A program made the position numbers and the translations under genes. Source: Actinoalloteichus hymeniacidonis (GTDB lineage Bacteria > Actinomycetota > Actinomycetes > Mycobacteriales > Pseudonocardiaceae). Taken from it: a DNA stretch of 64,000 nt. Of the stretch, positions 23,081 through 31,058 are shown piece by piece; within the stretch, counting starts at the first letter, position 1, and the number at the start of each line of letters is the position of its first letter. The notes beneath the pieces are model-generated. The model worked only from the letters and a program-made list of their open reading frames with translations. It was not told the origin of the DNA and made no database searches. Location of the stretch: NCBI RefSeq assembly GCF_014203365.1, contig NZ_JACHIS010000001.1, positions 1,612,001 through 1,676,000 on the forward strand, read 5' to 3'.

Positions 23081-23281
23081 ATGTATTACTGGCGGAAGTC
23101 CAGCAGAAGTGGCGCAGGCAACGGCGGTGGACAGTGTGTCGAGATCGGGTGCACCTCAGATGGTCGGTTTGCCATCCGTGACAGCAAAGCACCAGCAACC
23201 GGGCTGCTGTCACTCACCAGCGTGCAGTCTTCCGAATTCTTGGCCAGCGCGAAAGCGGGAAGGTTCGATCTCCCTCGCTGA
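23081..23281 (+). CDS. DUF397 protein, partner of the DUF5753 regulator
   Basis: 66 residues from ATG 23081, GGTGGA four bases upstream. It shows the full DUF397 pattern: YWRKSSRSGAGNGGGQCVEIG, then FAIRDSKAP, then SSEFLASAKAGRFDLP. Members are small effector or anti-regulator proteins (Scr2-like) acting on the upstream XRE/DUF5753 protein. It is the second gene of that pair. Confidence 0.93.
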   Translation: MYYWRKSSRSGAGNGGGQCVEIGCTSDGRFAIRDSKAPATGLLSLTSVQSSEFLASAKAGRFDLPR

Positions 23282-23396
23282 GTTGCTGGGAAAGACCAGC
23301 TGTCCTGGTATCTGAGATCGCCCACCCACCACCGCACGCCGGCCGCCCGAGGCTGGGGGATGGGACGGGCGACCGGCGCGGTGGGGGAGATGCGGG

Positions 23397-23810
23397 TCAA
23401 CGCCCCGCGCTCACCCCGCTGGTGTGCCACGCCTCGGCGGCGGCGCGCACGGTCTGACCGGCGGTGAGTCCGCCTGCGGCCGCGGCCCGGTTGACCGCCG
23501 ACACCACGCCGTGGCGCCAGGTGTCGTCGGCGTCGCCGATGCGGCCGGTGTTGTGGTCGACGACGGCACAGGCGATCGCGCCTGCGTCGAGTAGGTCGAG
23601 GGCCGCCGCCCCCGCCCGGTCCTTACCCATGCCCGCGTCGTTGAAGAAGATCAGTCCGGGGAGGAATCGGGTTCCCCATTCCGCCGAGCTGCTGCCGCCG
23701 TGCGAACCGGTGACGGCCACCGCGCCTCGGTCGTCGACGTCGAGCGAGCTGACGGAGTCCACCAGTACCACGGGCGCGCCCGTCGCGTCCTGCACTGTCG
23801 TCCGAAGCAT
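23397..23810 (-). CDS. Conserved hypothetical protein of the phosphotriesterase operon
   Basis: 137 residues from ATG 23810 with GGAAGG six bases upstream; the frame extends further only as a shadow of the aldo-keto reductase. Features: a small alpha/beta protein with TGSHGG, FFNDAGMGKDRAGAAALDLL, VVDHNTGRIGDADDTW and a C-terminal helical part. The Gly/Asp-rich loops suggest a nucleotide, metal or small-ligand site. I do not recognise the family. It is the last gene of the MFS, phosphotriesterase, aldo-keto reductase operon, 40 bases downstream, so it probably acts in the same catabolic route. Confidence 0.72.
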   Translation of the reverse strand: MLRTTVQDATGAPVVLVDSVSSLDVDDRGAVAVTGSHGGSSSAEWGTRFLPGLIFFNDAGMGKDRAGAAALDLLDAGAIACAVVDHNTGRIGDADDTWRHGVVSAVNRAAAAGGLTAGQTVRAAAEAWHTSGVSAGR

Positions 23811-23850
23811 ATCTGTCCTTCCGATCGAATTCGGTCGCGGGCGATGGGTG

Positions 23851-24840
23851 TCAGAACCGGGTGCCCACCGGGGCGGGCAGCCCGTCGAGTTCGGCGAGAT
23901 CACCGGGGGAGAGCTCGATGCGCAACGCGCCGAGGTTCTCGGTGAGGTGATCGACCCGGGTACAGCCGGGGATCGCGACCAGGTTCGGGTCCTGGGCGAG
24001 CACCCAGGCCAGCGCCACCTGCGACGGCGCCGCGTCGTGCCTGCGGGCCACCGCTTCCACCCCTTCGAGGATGCGCATGTTCTGTTGCAGCGCACCGTCC
24101 TGGAATCGGGGCATGGCGGCGCGGAAGTCCGTGTCGGACAGTGCCGAGGTCTCGCGGACCGCGCCCGCGAGGAAACCCCGGCCCAACGGGGAGAAGGCGA
24201 TGAAGCCGACCCCGTGCGACACACACCACGGCAGCACCTCGGTCAGCGTGTCGCGGGACCATAGCGAGAGTTCCGATTGCAGGCTGGCGATCGGCGCGAC
24301 GGCCGCCGCGCGCTCCAGGTCGCTCACGCCGGCCTCGGAGAGCCCGATGTGGAGTGCCTTGCCCGCCGCCTGGAGCTCGGCCATCGCGCCCCAGCTCTCC
24401 TCGATCGGCACCTGCGGGTCGACGCGATGCAGCTGGTACAGGTCGACGTGGTCCACGCCGAGCCTGCTGAGACTGCCGTCGATCGAGGCGCGGATGTGCT
24501 CGGGGGTGCCGTTGGGGGTGACCTTCACCTTCTTGGGATACAGCGTCATATCGGGCACCAGCCCACACTTGGTGGCCAGCGTGATCTCGTCCCGGCGGCC
24601 GCGCAGGGCCTTGCCGACCAGTACCTCGTTGGTGAACGGTCCATACAGATCGGCGGTGTCGATGAGGGTGACCCCGTTGTCGACGGCGGCCTGGATGACG
24701 CGCACGGACTCCGCGTCGTCGCGGGAACTCTCGTCGTAGACCCAGCTCATCCCCATGCAGCCGAGGCCGAGCGGGGTGACCTCCAGTCCACTGCGGCCCA
24801 GGGTGCGGCGGCGGGCGGTGCGGGTGCTGTCCACGTTCAC
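23851..24840 (-). CDS. Aldo/keto reductase
   Basis: 329 residues. TIM-barrel AKR signatures: GLGCMGMSWVYD, LIDTADLYGPFTNEVLVGKAL with catalytic Asp and Tyr, ATKCG with the Lys, LYQLHRVDP with the His, and the cofactor segment AIPGCTRVDHLTENLGAL near the C-terminus. It belongs to the AKR13-like group that reduces aldehydes or sugar ketones with NADPH. Its start overlaps the phosphotriesterase stop by four bases (ATGA), so it probably processes the product of that hydrolase, for example an aldehyde or hydroxyacid released from a lactone. The substrate is inference. Confidence 0.9.
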   Translation of the reverse strand: MNVDSTRTARRRTLGRSGLEVTPLGLGCMGMSWVYDESSRDDAESVRVIQAAVDNGVTLIDTADLYGPFTNEVLVGKALRGRRDEITLATKCGLVPDMTLYPKKVKVTPNGTPEHIRASIDGSLSRLGVDHVDLYQLHRVDPQVPIEESWGAMAELQAAGKALHIGLSEAGVSDLERAAAVAPIASLQSELSLWSRDTLTEVLPWCVSHGVGFIAFSPLGRGFLAGAVRETSALSDTDFRAAMPRFQDGALQQNMRILEGVEAVARRHDAAPSQVALAWVLAQDPNLVAIPGCTRVDHLTENLGALRIELSPGDLAELDGLPAPVGTRF

Positions 24841-25874
24841 TGTTGTCCTCTCGCTGCGGTGTCGGTTTGGGCGGCCGCGAGGGCCGCCGCAGGCTTGCGT
24901 TGTCGCGTGCTCGCACCCGCGAAGATGCGGCGGGGGTTGTCGACGAGCATCGTGTGCACGTCCTGATCGGTGACGCCCAGCCGTTGCAGCGCCGGGATCA
25001 CGTCGTCGTGGATGTGGGTGTACTCCCAGCGGGGGAACAGCTCGGGCCGTCGATCCGGCGCGAGATAGTCGATGAAGCAGCAGGTGTCGTGCGAGAGCAC
25101 CATCCGGTCGGCATGACCTCGGCGGACCATCTCGGCGACGATGGCGATGCGTTGCTCCAGTGACGCGATCGGGTCCATGCCGAAGCGGTCCATGCCCAGA
25201 TAGCAGCCCTTGTCGACCAGTCCGAGCAGATAGTCGACGTTGTCGGTGTCGCCGGAGTGACCGATGATCACCTTCTCCGGGTCGACCCCCTCGGCGACGA
25301 GCAGATCCAGGACCTGGCCGCCATTGCCGATCACCGAATTGGTGTGGGTGGTGATCGGGGCACCCGTCTCGGCGTGGGCCTGGGCGCTGGCCCGCAGGAT
25401 CTCCTCGGTCGCCGGGGAGAGTTCGGCGTCCTCGTGCGCGGCCTTGATGACGGCGGCGCGAACACCGGTGTCGCCGATGCCCTCGGTGATGTCGCGGACG
25501 AACAGCTCCGTCATCGGATCCGGGCCGCCGAACAGGGTGCCGGGACCCTGGTAGAAGAAGTACGGCGGCATCTCCCGATAGGCGTAGACGCCCGTCGCGA
25601 CCAGGATGTTCACCGGGCTCTGCGCGGCGATCCTGGCGATGCGGGGGATGTAACGGCCCTGACCGAGGGCGGTCACGTCGACCACCGTGCGCACGCCGCG
25701 CTGGTAGGCGGCCTGCAGCCGCGCGACGGCGTCGGCGACTCGCTCCTCCTCATCCCAGTCGAGGTGGTAGTTCTGCTGCAGTTCGGAACTGAGCACGAAG
25801 ATGTGTTCGTGCATCAGGGTCACACCCAGTTCCGCTGCGGGCACGGACCCGCGCGCGGTGGGGACAGTCGACAC
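24837..25874 (-). CDS. Phosphotriesterase-family metal hydrolase (lactonase-like)
   Basis: 345 residues. Binuclear metal ligands of the family are visible: LMHEHIF (H-x-H), VIKAAH (carboxylated Lys), THTNS (His), IGHSGDTDN (His), and LSHDTCCFIDY (Asp). The family includes organophosphatases and phosphotriesterase-like lactonases acting on acyl-homoserine and other lactones, and PhnP/Php-type proteins. Operon company (AKR, MFS, LysR) argues for catabolism of an imported lactone or ester and not housekeeping. Quorum-quenching of butyrolactones is possible but unproven. Coupled downstream to the AKR. Confidence 0.88.
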   Translation of the reverse strand: MSTVPTARGSVPAAELGVTLMHEHIFVLSSELQQNYHLDWDEEERVADAVARLQAAYQRGVRTVVDVTALGQGRYIPRIARIAAQSPVNILVATGVYAYREMPPYFFYQGPGTLFGGPDPMTELFVRDITEGIGDTGVRAAVIKAAHEDAELSPATEEILRASAQAHAETGAPITTHTNSVIGNGGQVLDLLVAEGVDPEKVIIGHSGDTDNVDYLLGLVDKGCYLGMDRFGMDPIASLEQRIAIVAEMVRRGHADRMVLSHDTCCFIDYLAPDRRPELFPRWEYTHIHDDVIPALQRLGVTDQDVHTMLVDNPRRIFAGASTRQRKPAAALAAAQTDTAARGQQ

Positions 25875-25904
25875 GTCGCCTCCAATTCGGGGGATGGTTG
25901 AAGA

Positions 25905-27194
25905 TCAGTGCGATCCGACGGCGTCTGAATCGGGCAGCCGGGGTGCGGCCCCGGCCGTGGCAGGCGCGGACCGGCGAGCTGCGGCTTCGGTCCGGCGACG
26001 GCGCAGCAGATCGGTGAGCCACAGGACGACGGCGACGGCGATCATCGCGGCGGCCACCGCGCACGCTCCGGCCCAACCGCCGTACTGGTAGGCCAGCGCA
26101 CCCGACGCGGTGCCTGCGGACCCGCCGACGAAGTAGCTGGTCATGTAGACCGTGGTCAGCCGGGCGGGGGCCTGGTCGGCGAGCCGGTAGACCTCGCTCT
26201 GGTTGAGCAGGTGGACGCCCTGGATTCCGAAGTCCATCAGCACGATGCCCAACAGCAGCGGGACGACGTGGACACCGCCCGCATAGACCAGCCCGAACGA
26301 GGCCAGGGTGAGCACGAGCAGCGTGATCGTCGCGGGTGCCTGCAGGCCTCGGTCGGCGAGTCGGCCCACGCGGGCGGCGGCCAGCACACCGCCGAGTCCG
26401 GCCAACCCGAGCAACCCGATGCCGGTCTCGCTCCAGTTGTACGGCTCGCCCGCGGTCAGGAACGCCGCCGAGGTCCAGATCGCGTTGAACGCCCCGTAGC
26501 AGAGCGCGCCATAGAGCGACCTGCGGCGAAGCACCGGCTGGGTGGCGATCAGGGTGCGCAGCGAGCCGAGCAGGCGCAGATAGGGCACGGTCGAATCCGG
26601 CGGCCGGTTCGGCAGGGCGCGGTGCAGTGCGACCCCGCTGAGCAGCATCAGGATGGCGGCGACCGCGAAGACCGAACGCCAGCCCGCCAGGTCCGCCAGC
26701 ATCCCGGAGACGGTTCGCGACAGCAGGACACCGGTGAGCATCCCGGTCATCAGCGTGCCGACCACCCGGCCGCGTCGGTCGCCGCTGAGTACTGCCAGAT
26801 AGGCCACCAACACCTGCACCAGCACCGTGGTGACGCCGACGGCGATCGCGGATCCGGTCAACACGGCGAGGTTCGGCGCCAGGGTCATGATCACCAGGCC
26901 TGCGGAGGTGAGCACCGTCAGGACGACCACCAGCCTGCGGCGACGCAGCACGTCGGCGAGCGGGAGCAACAACAGCAGGCCGAGGGCGTAGCCGACGTGC
27001 ATCGCCGACAGCGACGAACCCGCCTCGCCGACTCCGGCGTCGAACTCGCGACCGATGGTGTCGAGCAGGGGTTGCAGGTAGTAGAGGTTCCCGACCGTGA
27101 CGCCGCAGATGATCGTCAGCAGCCACAGCATCGGGATCGGGGCGGAACCGCCTGCGCGGTCGTCGGGCGGGACTGCTCGACGGTCGTCTGACAT
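25905..27194 (-). CDS. MFS transporter (12-TMS, YnfM/AraJ-like)
   Basis: 429 residues with 12 hydrophobic spans. Visible features: ICGVTVGNLYYLQPLLDTIG in helix 1, the loop 2-3 motif LADVLRRRRLVV, LLSRTVSGMLADLAGWRSVF in the helix 5-6 region, and a cytosolic Arg-rich C-terminus (LLRRRRTEAAARR). It is the first gene of a four-gene minus-strand operon with phosphotriesterase (30-base gap), AKR and a hypothetical gene, so it may import or export their substrate. A TGATTCGAATCA palindrome and a TATAGT -10 box lie just upstream. The direction of transport cannot be told. Confidence 0.87.
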   Translation of the reverse strand: MSDDRRAVPPDDRAGGSAPIPMLWLLTIICGVTVGNLYYLQPLLDTIGREFDAGVGEAGSSLSAMHVGYALGLLLLLPLADVLRRRRLVVVLTVLTSAGLVIMTLAPNLAVLTGSAIAVGVTTVLVQVLVAYLAVLSGDRRGRVVGTLMTGMLTGVLLSRTVSGMLADLAGWRSVFAVAAILMLLSGVALHRALPNRPPDSTVPYLRLLGSLRTLIATQPVLRRRSLYGALCYGAFNAIWTSAAFLTAGEPYNWSETGIGLLGLAGLGGVLAAARVGRLADRGLQAPATITLLVLTLASFGLVYAGGVHVVPLLLGIVLMDFGIQGVHLLNQSEVYRLADQAPARLTTVYMTSYFVGGSAGTASGALAYQYGGWAGACAVAAAMIAVAVVLWLTDLLRRRRTEAAARRSAPATAGAAPRLPDSDAVGSH

Positions 27195-27638
27195 CGCAGC
27201 ATCCTGACTACTATAAGAACCTTGATTCGAATCAGAACCTAAGGCAGTTCGGGATGTTGGTCAACCCCGCACGAGGTTGCTGGAACGTGTCCGGTGGGTG
27301 TCCATAACAATGTTCCGATTCCCGATGTGCCTGCTGATCGGCGGTGGCGCCAGCTCATCGAATACGGCCAGAATGTGGCCGACCAGCGCCGACACCGAGT
27401 AGTTTTCTACCTACTCCTCAGATAGCCGGGCTACTGGTGCGTGGGGCGGATCGATGACGCCGAATCGTGGGCGGATCGGCCGGGTGCATGTCGCGTGCGA
27501 TTAGCACCGACGAGTTTCGATCGTCAAACGGTCGAACGGTGACTTGCGTCGTGTGTGATGTGCACAAACTCGGTGGGAAAGTCGGCCGTTCCGCGTATCG
27601 TGAGGTTACCGTGACAACTACCGGCGGAAGGACTTCTG
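27195..27638. other. Divergent intergenic region between the MFS operon and LysR gene
   Basis: 444 bases, lower in GC than the flanking genes. It contains the MFS-operon promoter and palindrome at 27210-27234, and at the other end the LysR ribosome-binding site GGAAGGA (27626-27632). I find no gene in it. Confidence 0.6.
27210..27234 (-). promoter_or_regulatory. Promoter and palindromic operator of the MFS-phosphotriesterase operon
   Basis: On the minus strand TATAGT (27215-27210) is a near-consensus -10 box, 16 bases from the MFS start codon. TGATTCGAATCA (27223-27234), a perfect 12-base palindrome, lies where the spacer and -35 would be. A protein bound there would block RNA polymerase. 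This argues for a repressor in addition to, or instead of, the divergent LysR protein. Confidence 0.62.
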
Positions 27639-28610
27639 GTGGACTTGGAGACCCGTCATCTGAAACTGCTCCAGATAATCGCCGAGGAAGGCAGTTTTAG
27701 ACGAGCAGCGCAGCGGTTGGGTGCGTCGCAGCCCGCTTTGTCGCGGCAGATCTCGAGACTGGAGAAGTCGCTGGGCGCCACCCTGCTCGACCGTGCGGCC
27801 AACGGTGTGCGCCTGACCCCGGCGGGGCAACTGGTTGTCGAGGCATCCAGAAAAGTGCACTCCGAGATGGGAAGTCTGCTTACCAGTATTAGTGCTCTGA
27901 TCGGACGCGGTGGCAGCCCGCTGCGGCTGGTGGCATCGCTCAACCCGGCGGTCACAGTCGGCAGGCTGATGGCCGATGGTCATCCGCTGGAGATCATGCG
28001 TCATCCCGATGCCGAGGCGCTCGAAATGGTCGAACGCGGTCGGGCCGATGTGGCATTGGTGGTGGAGGATCCGTTATCTCGTTTCCAGCTCAAGGAGAGT
28101 CTGGGAATGGCCACCATCATGCGAACCCCATTATGGCTGTGCGCGCTACCCGGCCGGCCAGAATTGGCGGTGGATAAGGTGGCGCTGGCTGGCTTGAATA
28201 ATGCGCCGTGGATACTTCCGGAATCGGGCTCCTCTCGCTCCATCGTCGAGCGGCTTTGTCTGGCGGCCGGCTATCTGCCGGATCCGATTCTTATCGGTGA
28301 TGATGACGTGGTGATCTCCGGATTAGCGGCCGGGGTTGGAATCGCCTTGCGTGGGCCGTTGTTCGGATTGGCGACGAATCGAGACCTGGCGACCAGGCCG
28401 CTGGAGGAGGAGGCGTTGGAGCATAAAATCTGCGTGTGGCGCCGAGACCGCGTGGCGGAAAGCCTGGTGAGAACGGTGGTGGAGGCTCTGCAACAGCAAC
28501 ATGTGGCGCTCGCCAAGCGCCATCCGGAGTATTGGCGTTGGATCCAGGAGCACCCGGAGGCGATCCCCGAGTACTCCGTATCGCCCATCCAACCGGCGGG
28601 TACGCGGTGA
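27639..28610 (+). CDS. LysR family transcriptional regulator
   Basis: 323 residues from GTG 27639, GGAAGGA six bases upstream. N-terminal LysR HTH: HLKLLQIIAEEGSFRRAAQRLGASQPALSRQISRLEKSLG (about residues 7-46). The effector domain is compact (VEDPLSRFQLKESLGMATIM ... SGLAAGVGIALRG). It is divergent from the MFS/phosphotriesterase/AKR operon and is its likely activator. Codon use is less GC-rich than its neighbours, which may mark a separately acquired regulator. Confidence 0.88.
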   Translation: MDLETRHLKLLQIIAEEGSFRRAAQRLGASQPALSRQISRLEKSLGATLLDRAANGVRLTPAGQLVVEASRKVHSEMGSLLTSISALIGRGGSPLRLVASLNPAVTVGRLMADGHPLEIMRHPDAEALEMVERGRADVALVVEDPLSRFQLKESLGMATIMRTPLWLCALPGRPELAVDKVALAGLNNAPWILPESGSSRSIVERLCLAAGYLPDPILIGDDDVVISGLAAGVGIALRGPLFGLATNRDLATRPLEEEALEHKICVWRRDRVAESLVRTVVEALQQQHVALAKRHPEYWRWIQEHPEAIPEYSVSPIQPAGTR

Positions 28611-28960
28611 AGGAGGCCGCATTGACCCGCCCGAACTGGTCCGTAGCGAAGGCCTGCGTTCTTCCCGCAGTCCCATCCGGACTCCTCGCCTCGGCTGAGC
28701 CGCCGCGACTCCGGACCGCTCACCGATCCTCACCCGACGGCACCCGATGCGTATCCGTGCGCGCGCCGCGCATCACACGCAGTAGATCTACGCGCACTAC
28801 CGACCATGAAGGGCAGAACCAGGTGATTGCGCACAAGCTCCGATTCCGCCGGGACGGCGCTTATTGTCGGTTCCGTGCCTGAAGCGCATTAGGACTCTGT
28901 TATTCCACCGAGCCCGAATGGCTATCACGGCTCTGTGCATCGGCCCCCTAGACTGGGCAT
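28611..28960. other. Intergenic region, no gene seen
   Basis: 350 bases between LysR and MarR genes. Open frames here carry no start signal or domain. The only feature I can support is the MarR -10 box at its right end. Confidence 0.5.
28949..28960 (+). promoter_or_regulatory. Leaderless -10 element of the MarR gene
   Basis: TAGACT (28949-28954) fits TANNNT and places the transcription start at about base 28961, the A of the ATG. There is no Shine-Dalgarno sequence. No clear -35 is visible. Confidence 0.6.
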
Positions 28961-29422
28961 ATGACGCTGTCGATCAGTGATCGGATCGGACATCACCTCA
29001 AGCGGGTCGATCAGGAGCTGATCGCCGCCAAGAGCGCGGTATTGAACCCGCACGGCCTGACCGTCCCGCAGTACACGGTGCTGCTGGCCCTCTTCCAGGA
29101 ACCCGGTCTGTCCGGCGCGGCGCTCGCGCGACGGTGCCTGGTCACGCCGCAGACCATGTCGACGGTCATCGCGACCCTGGAGGGCAAGGGACTGGTCGAC
29201 CGGCAGAGCCATCCGGTGCACACCCACGTGCAGGAGGTACGGCTGAGCCGGAAGGGGCGCACCGTGCTGGCCAAGGCCGACGAGGCTGCGGTCGAGGTCG
29301 AGCGGACCATCGCGGGGCGATTCACCGCCGAGGAGAGCGCTCTGCTGCTGGAGTTCCTCGGACGCTGCTCCGGCGCCCTCGGCGAGGTACGCAAACCGCC
29401 GCGCGGCTCCGCAGCACGGTAG
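28961..29422 (+). CDS. MarR family transcriptional regulator
   Basis: 153 residues. Winged-helix MarR domain: LTVPQYTVLLALFQEPGLSGAALARRCLVTPQTMSTVIATLEGKGLVDRQ with the wing HPVHTHVQEVRLSRKGRTVL. It is a dimeric repressor that typically responds to phenolics, oxidants or antibiotics. No divergent target is adjacent: the next gene downstream is convergent and the upstream 350 bases are empty. It may control only itself or distant genes. It appears leaderless. Confidence 0.9.
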   Translation: MTLSISDRIGHHLKRVDQELIAAKSAVLNPHGLTVPQYTVLLALFQEPGLSGAALARRCLVTPQTMSTVIATLEGKGLVDRQSHPVHTHVQEVRLSRKGRTVLAKADEAAVEVERTIAGRFTAEESALLLEFLGRCSGALGEVRKPPRGSAAR

Positions 29423-29462
29423 GTGCTCCGGCGCCCGGCGACTCAGTGCCGACGGCCGCCGG

Positions 29463-30767
29463 TCAGAAGTAGCACCGCGCCACCGAGAGCACCGTGTCGT
29501 CGTCGGAGGCGATGACCGCGGCCAGCCATCGATCGTGTGCGGTGCACGGGTGCGAGATTCCGAGCCGCACGAGGTCGGAGGGGCCGACCTCGGCGGTCGG
29601 CGGCACGGTGACGAAGGCGTGCTGGTCGTTGAGCGCCGTCACAGTCCACCCCGTCGCCTGCCGAGCGCGGCCCCCGGTGTGGTCCCGCGCCTCGACCGGG
29701 ATGGGGAGGCCCTGATCGAAATTCAGGTCGCGTCGACCGGCACCGAGAATGACTAGCTGCGGCTCCGGCCTGCTCAACACCGGTGCCCACACCTCGATCG
29801 ACGGAGTGAGTCGCCGGTCGCCGTCGTGGTCGGGGTTGGCGCCGTCCAAGGGGGACCGCTCGTGGTAGATGCCGTGATCGTGGGTCAGGTACGCACCCGG
29901 CCGGGCGATCAACCGCACCGGCTTCGGCCCGCCGATCCCGCCGAGTTCGGCGGCCACCACGTCGAAGTAGAAGCTGCCACCGGCCGAGACGACGTGTTCG
30001 GCGAGTCGGTCGTCGGCGTCGGGCAGCACGAGTTCCATGGCGGCCCGCACCGAGCGGAGGAAATCGGCCACCTCGGACAGACCCTCGGTGCCCCTGCTGT
30101 GGCTCACCGAGCCCTCATAGCCGGAGACCCCGGCCAACGCGAGCCGATCGGTGCCCAGAACGGCGTCCCGCACCGCCGCCACCGAGGTCAGATCGCGGCA
30201 GCCTGCCCTGCCGTCGGCGTGTCCCACCTCGATCAACACGGGCAGCGGCCGCGCGGACGGGCTGTCCGCGAGCGCGTCGGCCAGCACGGCGACGCCCGCA
30301 GGCGAATCGACGTAGCAGTAGAAATCCCTGGCCTGATCCTCGGCGAGCCAGCCTGCGACCTGCCGGGCGAAGTCGCGGTCGACCAGTTCGTTGGCCAGCA
30401 GAATGCGTTGGTGGCCTGCGGCCATGAACACCCTGGCCTGATAGGGATTCGCGACGGTGACACCCCAGGCGCCCGCCCGCATCGCGTAGTCGGCCAGCTC
30501 CGGGGACATGGTGGTCTTGAGATGCGGTGCCAGCGACATCCCATGCTGGGCGGTGTAGTCGGCCATCAGCTCGGCGTTGTGCCGGAGGGCCGAATCCCGC
30601 AGGACCAATTGTGGCCAGCTGAATCCCGCCTCGAACAGATTCCGACCGCGCACGTCGAGTTCGGCGAACCGCTGCCCGGCCGCCTCGGCGGGCATGCCCT
30701 TGAACCGCCAGCCGATCGGTCCGTCGTCGAGTAGGGCGGGGTTCGGGATGTCGGCTCTCGCGGTCAC
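29463..30767 (-). CDS. D-serine dehydratase / D-threonine aldolase-like PLP enzyme (fold-type III)
   Basis: 434 residues from GTG 30767 with AGGGAG seven bases upstream; the frame runs on to 31511 only as antisense of the kinase gene. It has the alanine-racemase-type N-terminal barrel with PLP lysine in LAPHLKTTMSPELA, VANPYQARVFMAAG and GHADGRAGC. The C-terminal 'D-ser dehydratase-like' domain ends with ISHPCTAHDRW, whose His/Cys can bind zinc. Known members deaminate D-serine or split D-threonine. It is divergent from the PfkB/IclR/glucarate unit across a strong palindrome and may share its control, perhaps for D-amino acids or beta-hydroxy amino acids. Confidence 0.87.
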   Translation of the reverse strand: MTARADIPNPALLDDGPIGWRFKGMPAEAAGQRFAELDVRGRNLFEAGFSWPQLVLRDSALRHNAELMADYTAQHGMSLAPHLKTTMSPELADYAMRAGAWGVTVANPYQARVFMAAGHQRILLANELVDRDFARQVAGWLAEDQARDFYCYVDSPAGVAVLADALADSPSARPLPVLIEVGHADGRAGCRDLTSVAAVRDAVLGTDRLALAGVSGYEGSVSHSRGTEGLSEVADFLRSVRAAMELVLPDADDRLAEHVVSAGGSFYFDVVAAELGGIGGPKPVRLIARPGAYLTHDHGIYHERSPLDGANPDHDGDRRLTPSIEVWAPVLSRPEPQLVILGAGRRDLNFDQGLPIPVEARDHTGGRARQATGWTVTALNDQHAFVTVPPTAEVGPSDLVRLGISHPCTAHDRWLAAVIASDDDTVLSVARCYF

Positions 30768-30903
30768 TCGTGTCTCCCTGTCCGGCGGTGGCTGTCTCAG
30801 GCGGCGCAGGAGTCCACGCGGTGCGGGGGCTACTGCTGTCGACGGGCTCCTGATGGCGGCTGGCCGGCCGCGCACGGCCGACGCAGGGATGGGAATCCAA
30901 GCC

Positions 30904-30920
30904 GTTGCACCTGGTGCAAC
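30904..30920. promoter_or_regulatory. 17-base palindromic operator between the D-amino-acid enzyme and the PfkB kinase
   Basis: GTTGCACCTGGTGCAAC is a perfect palindrome around the central T (8-base arms). A half-site CGTTGCG follows at 30924-30930, and TATTCT (30931-30936) could be the -10 box of the kinase. The GTTGCA..TGCAAC form resembles LacI- or GntR-type sites. The IclR regulator two genes on is the nearest candidate binder. It serves both divergent genes by position. Confidence 0.68.
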
Positions 30921-31058
30921 GACCGTTGCGTATTCTGCTCGACCAGTTGTAGCGTCGGCGAACATCGCGGTCAAGGGCATCGGCACCGCGCGTGGATCGC
31001 CATCGGCGGTGCCGGTTGGCGGCGATGACCACATCGGGGCGAACTCGGGAGACGGTCG

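Noticed and set aside
27223-27234. tRNA T-arm GATTCGAATC
   Set aside because: The symmetric palindrome and the lack of any cloverleaf make an operator the better reading.
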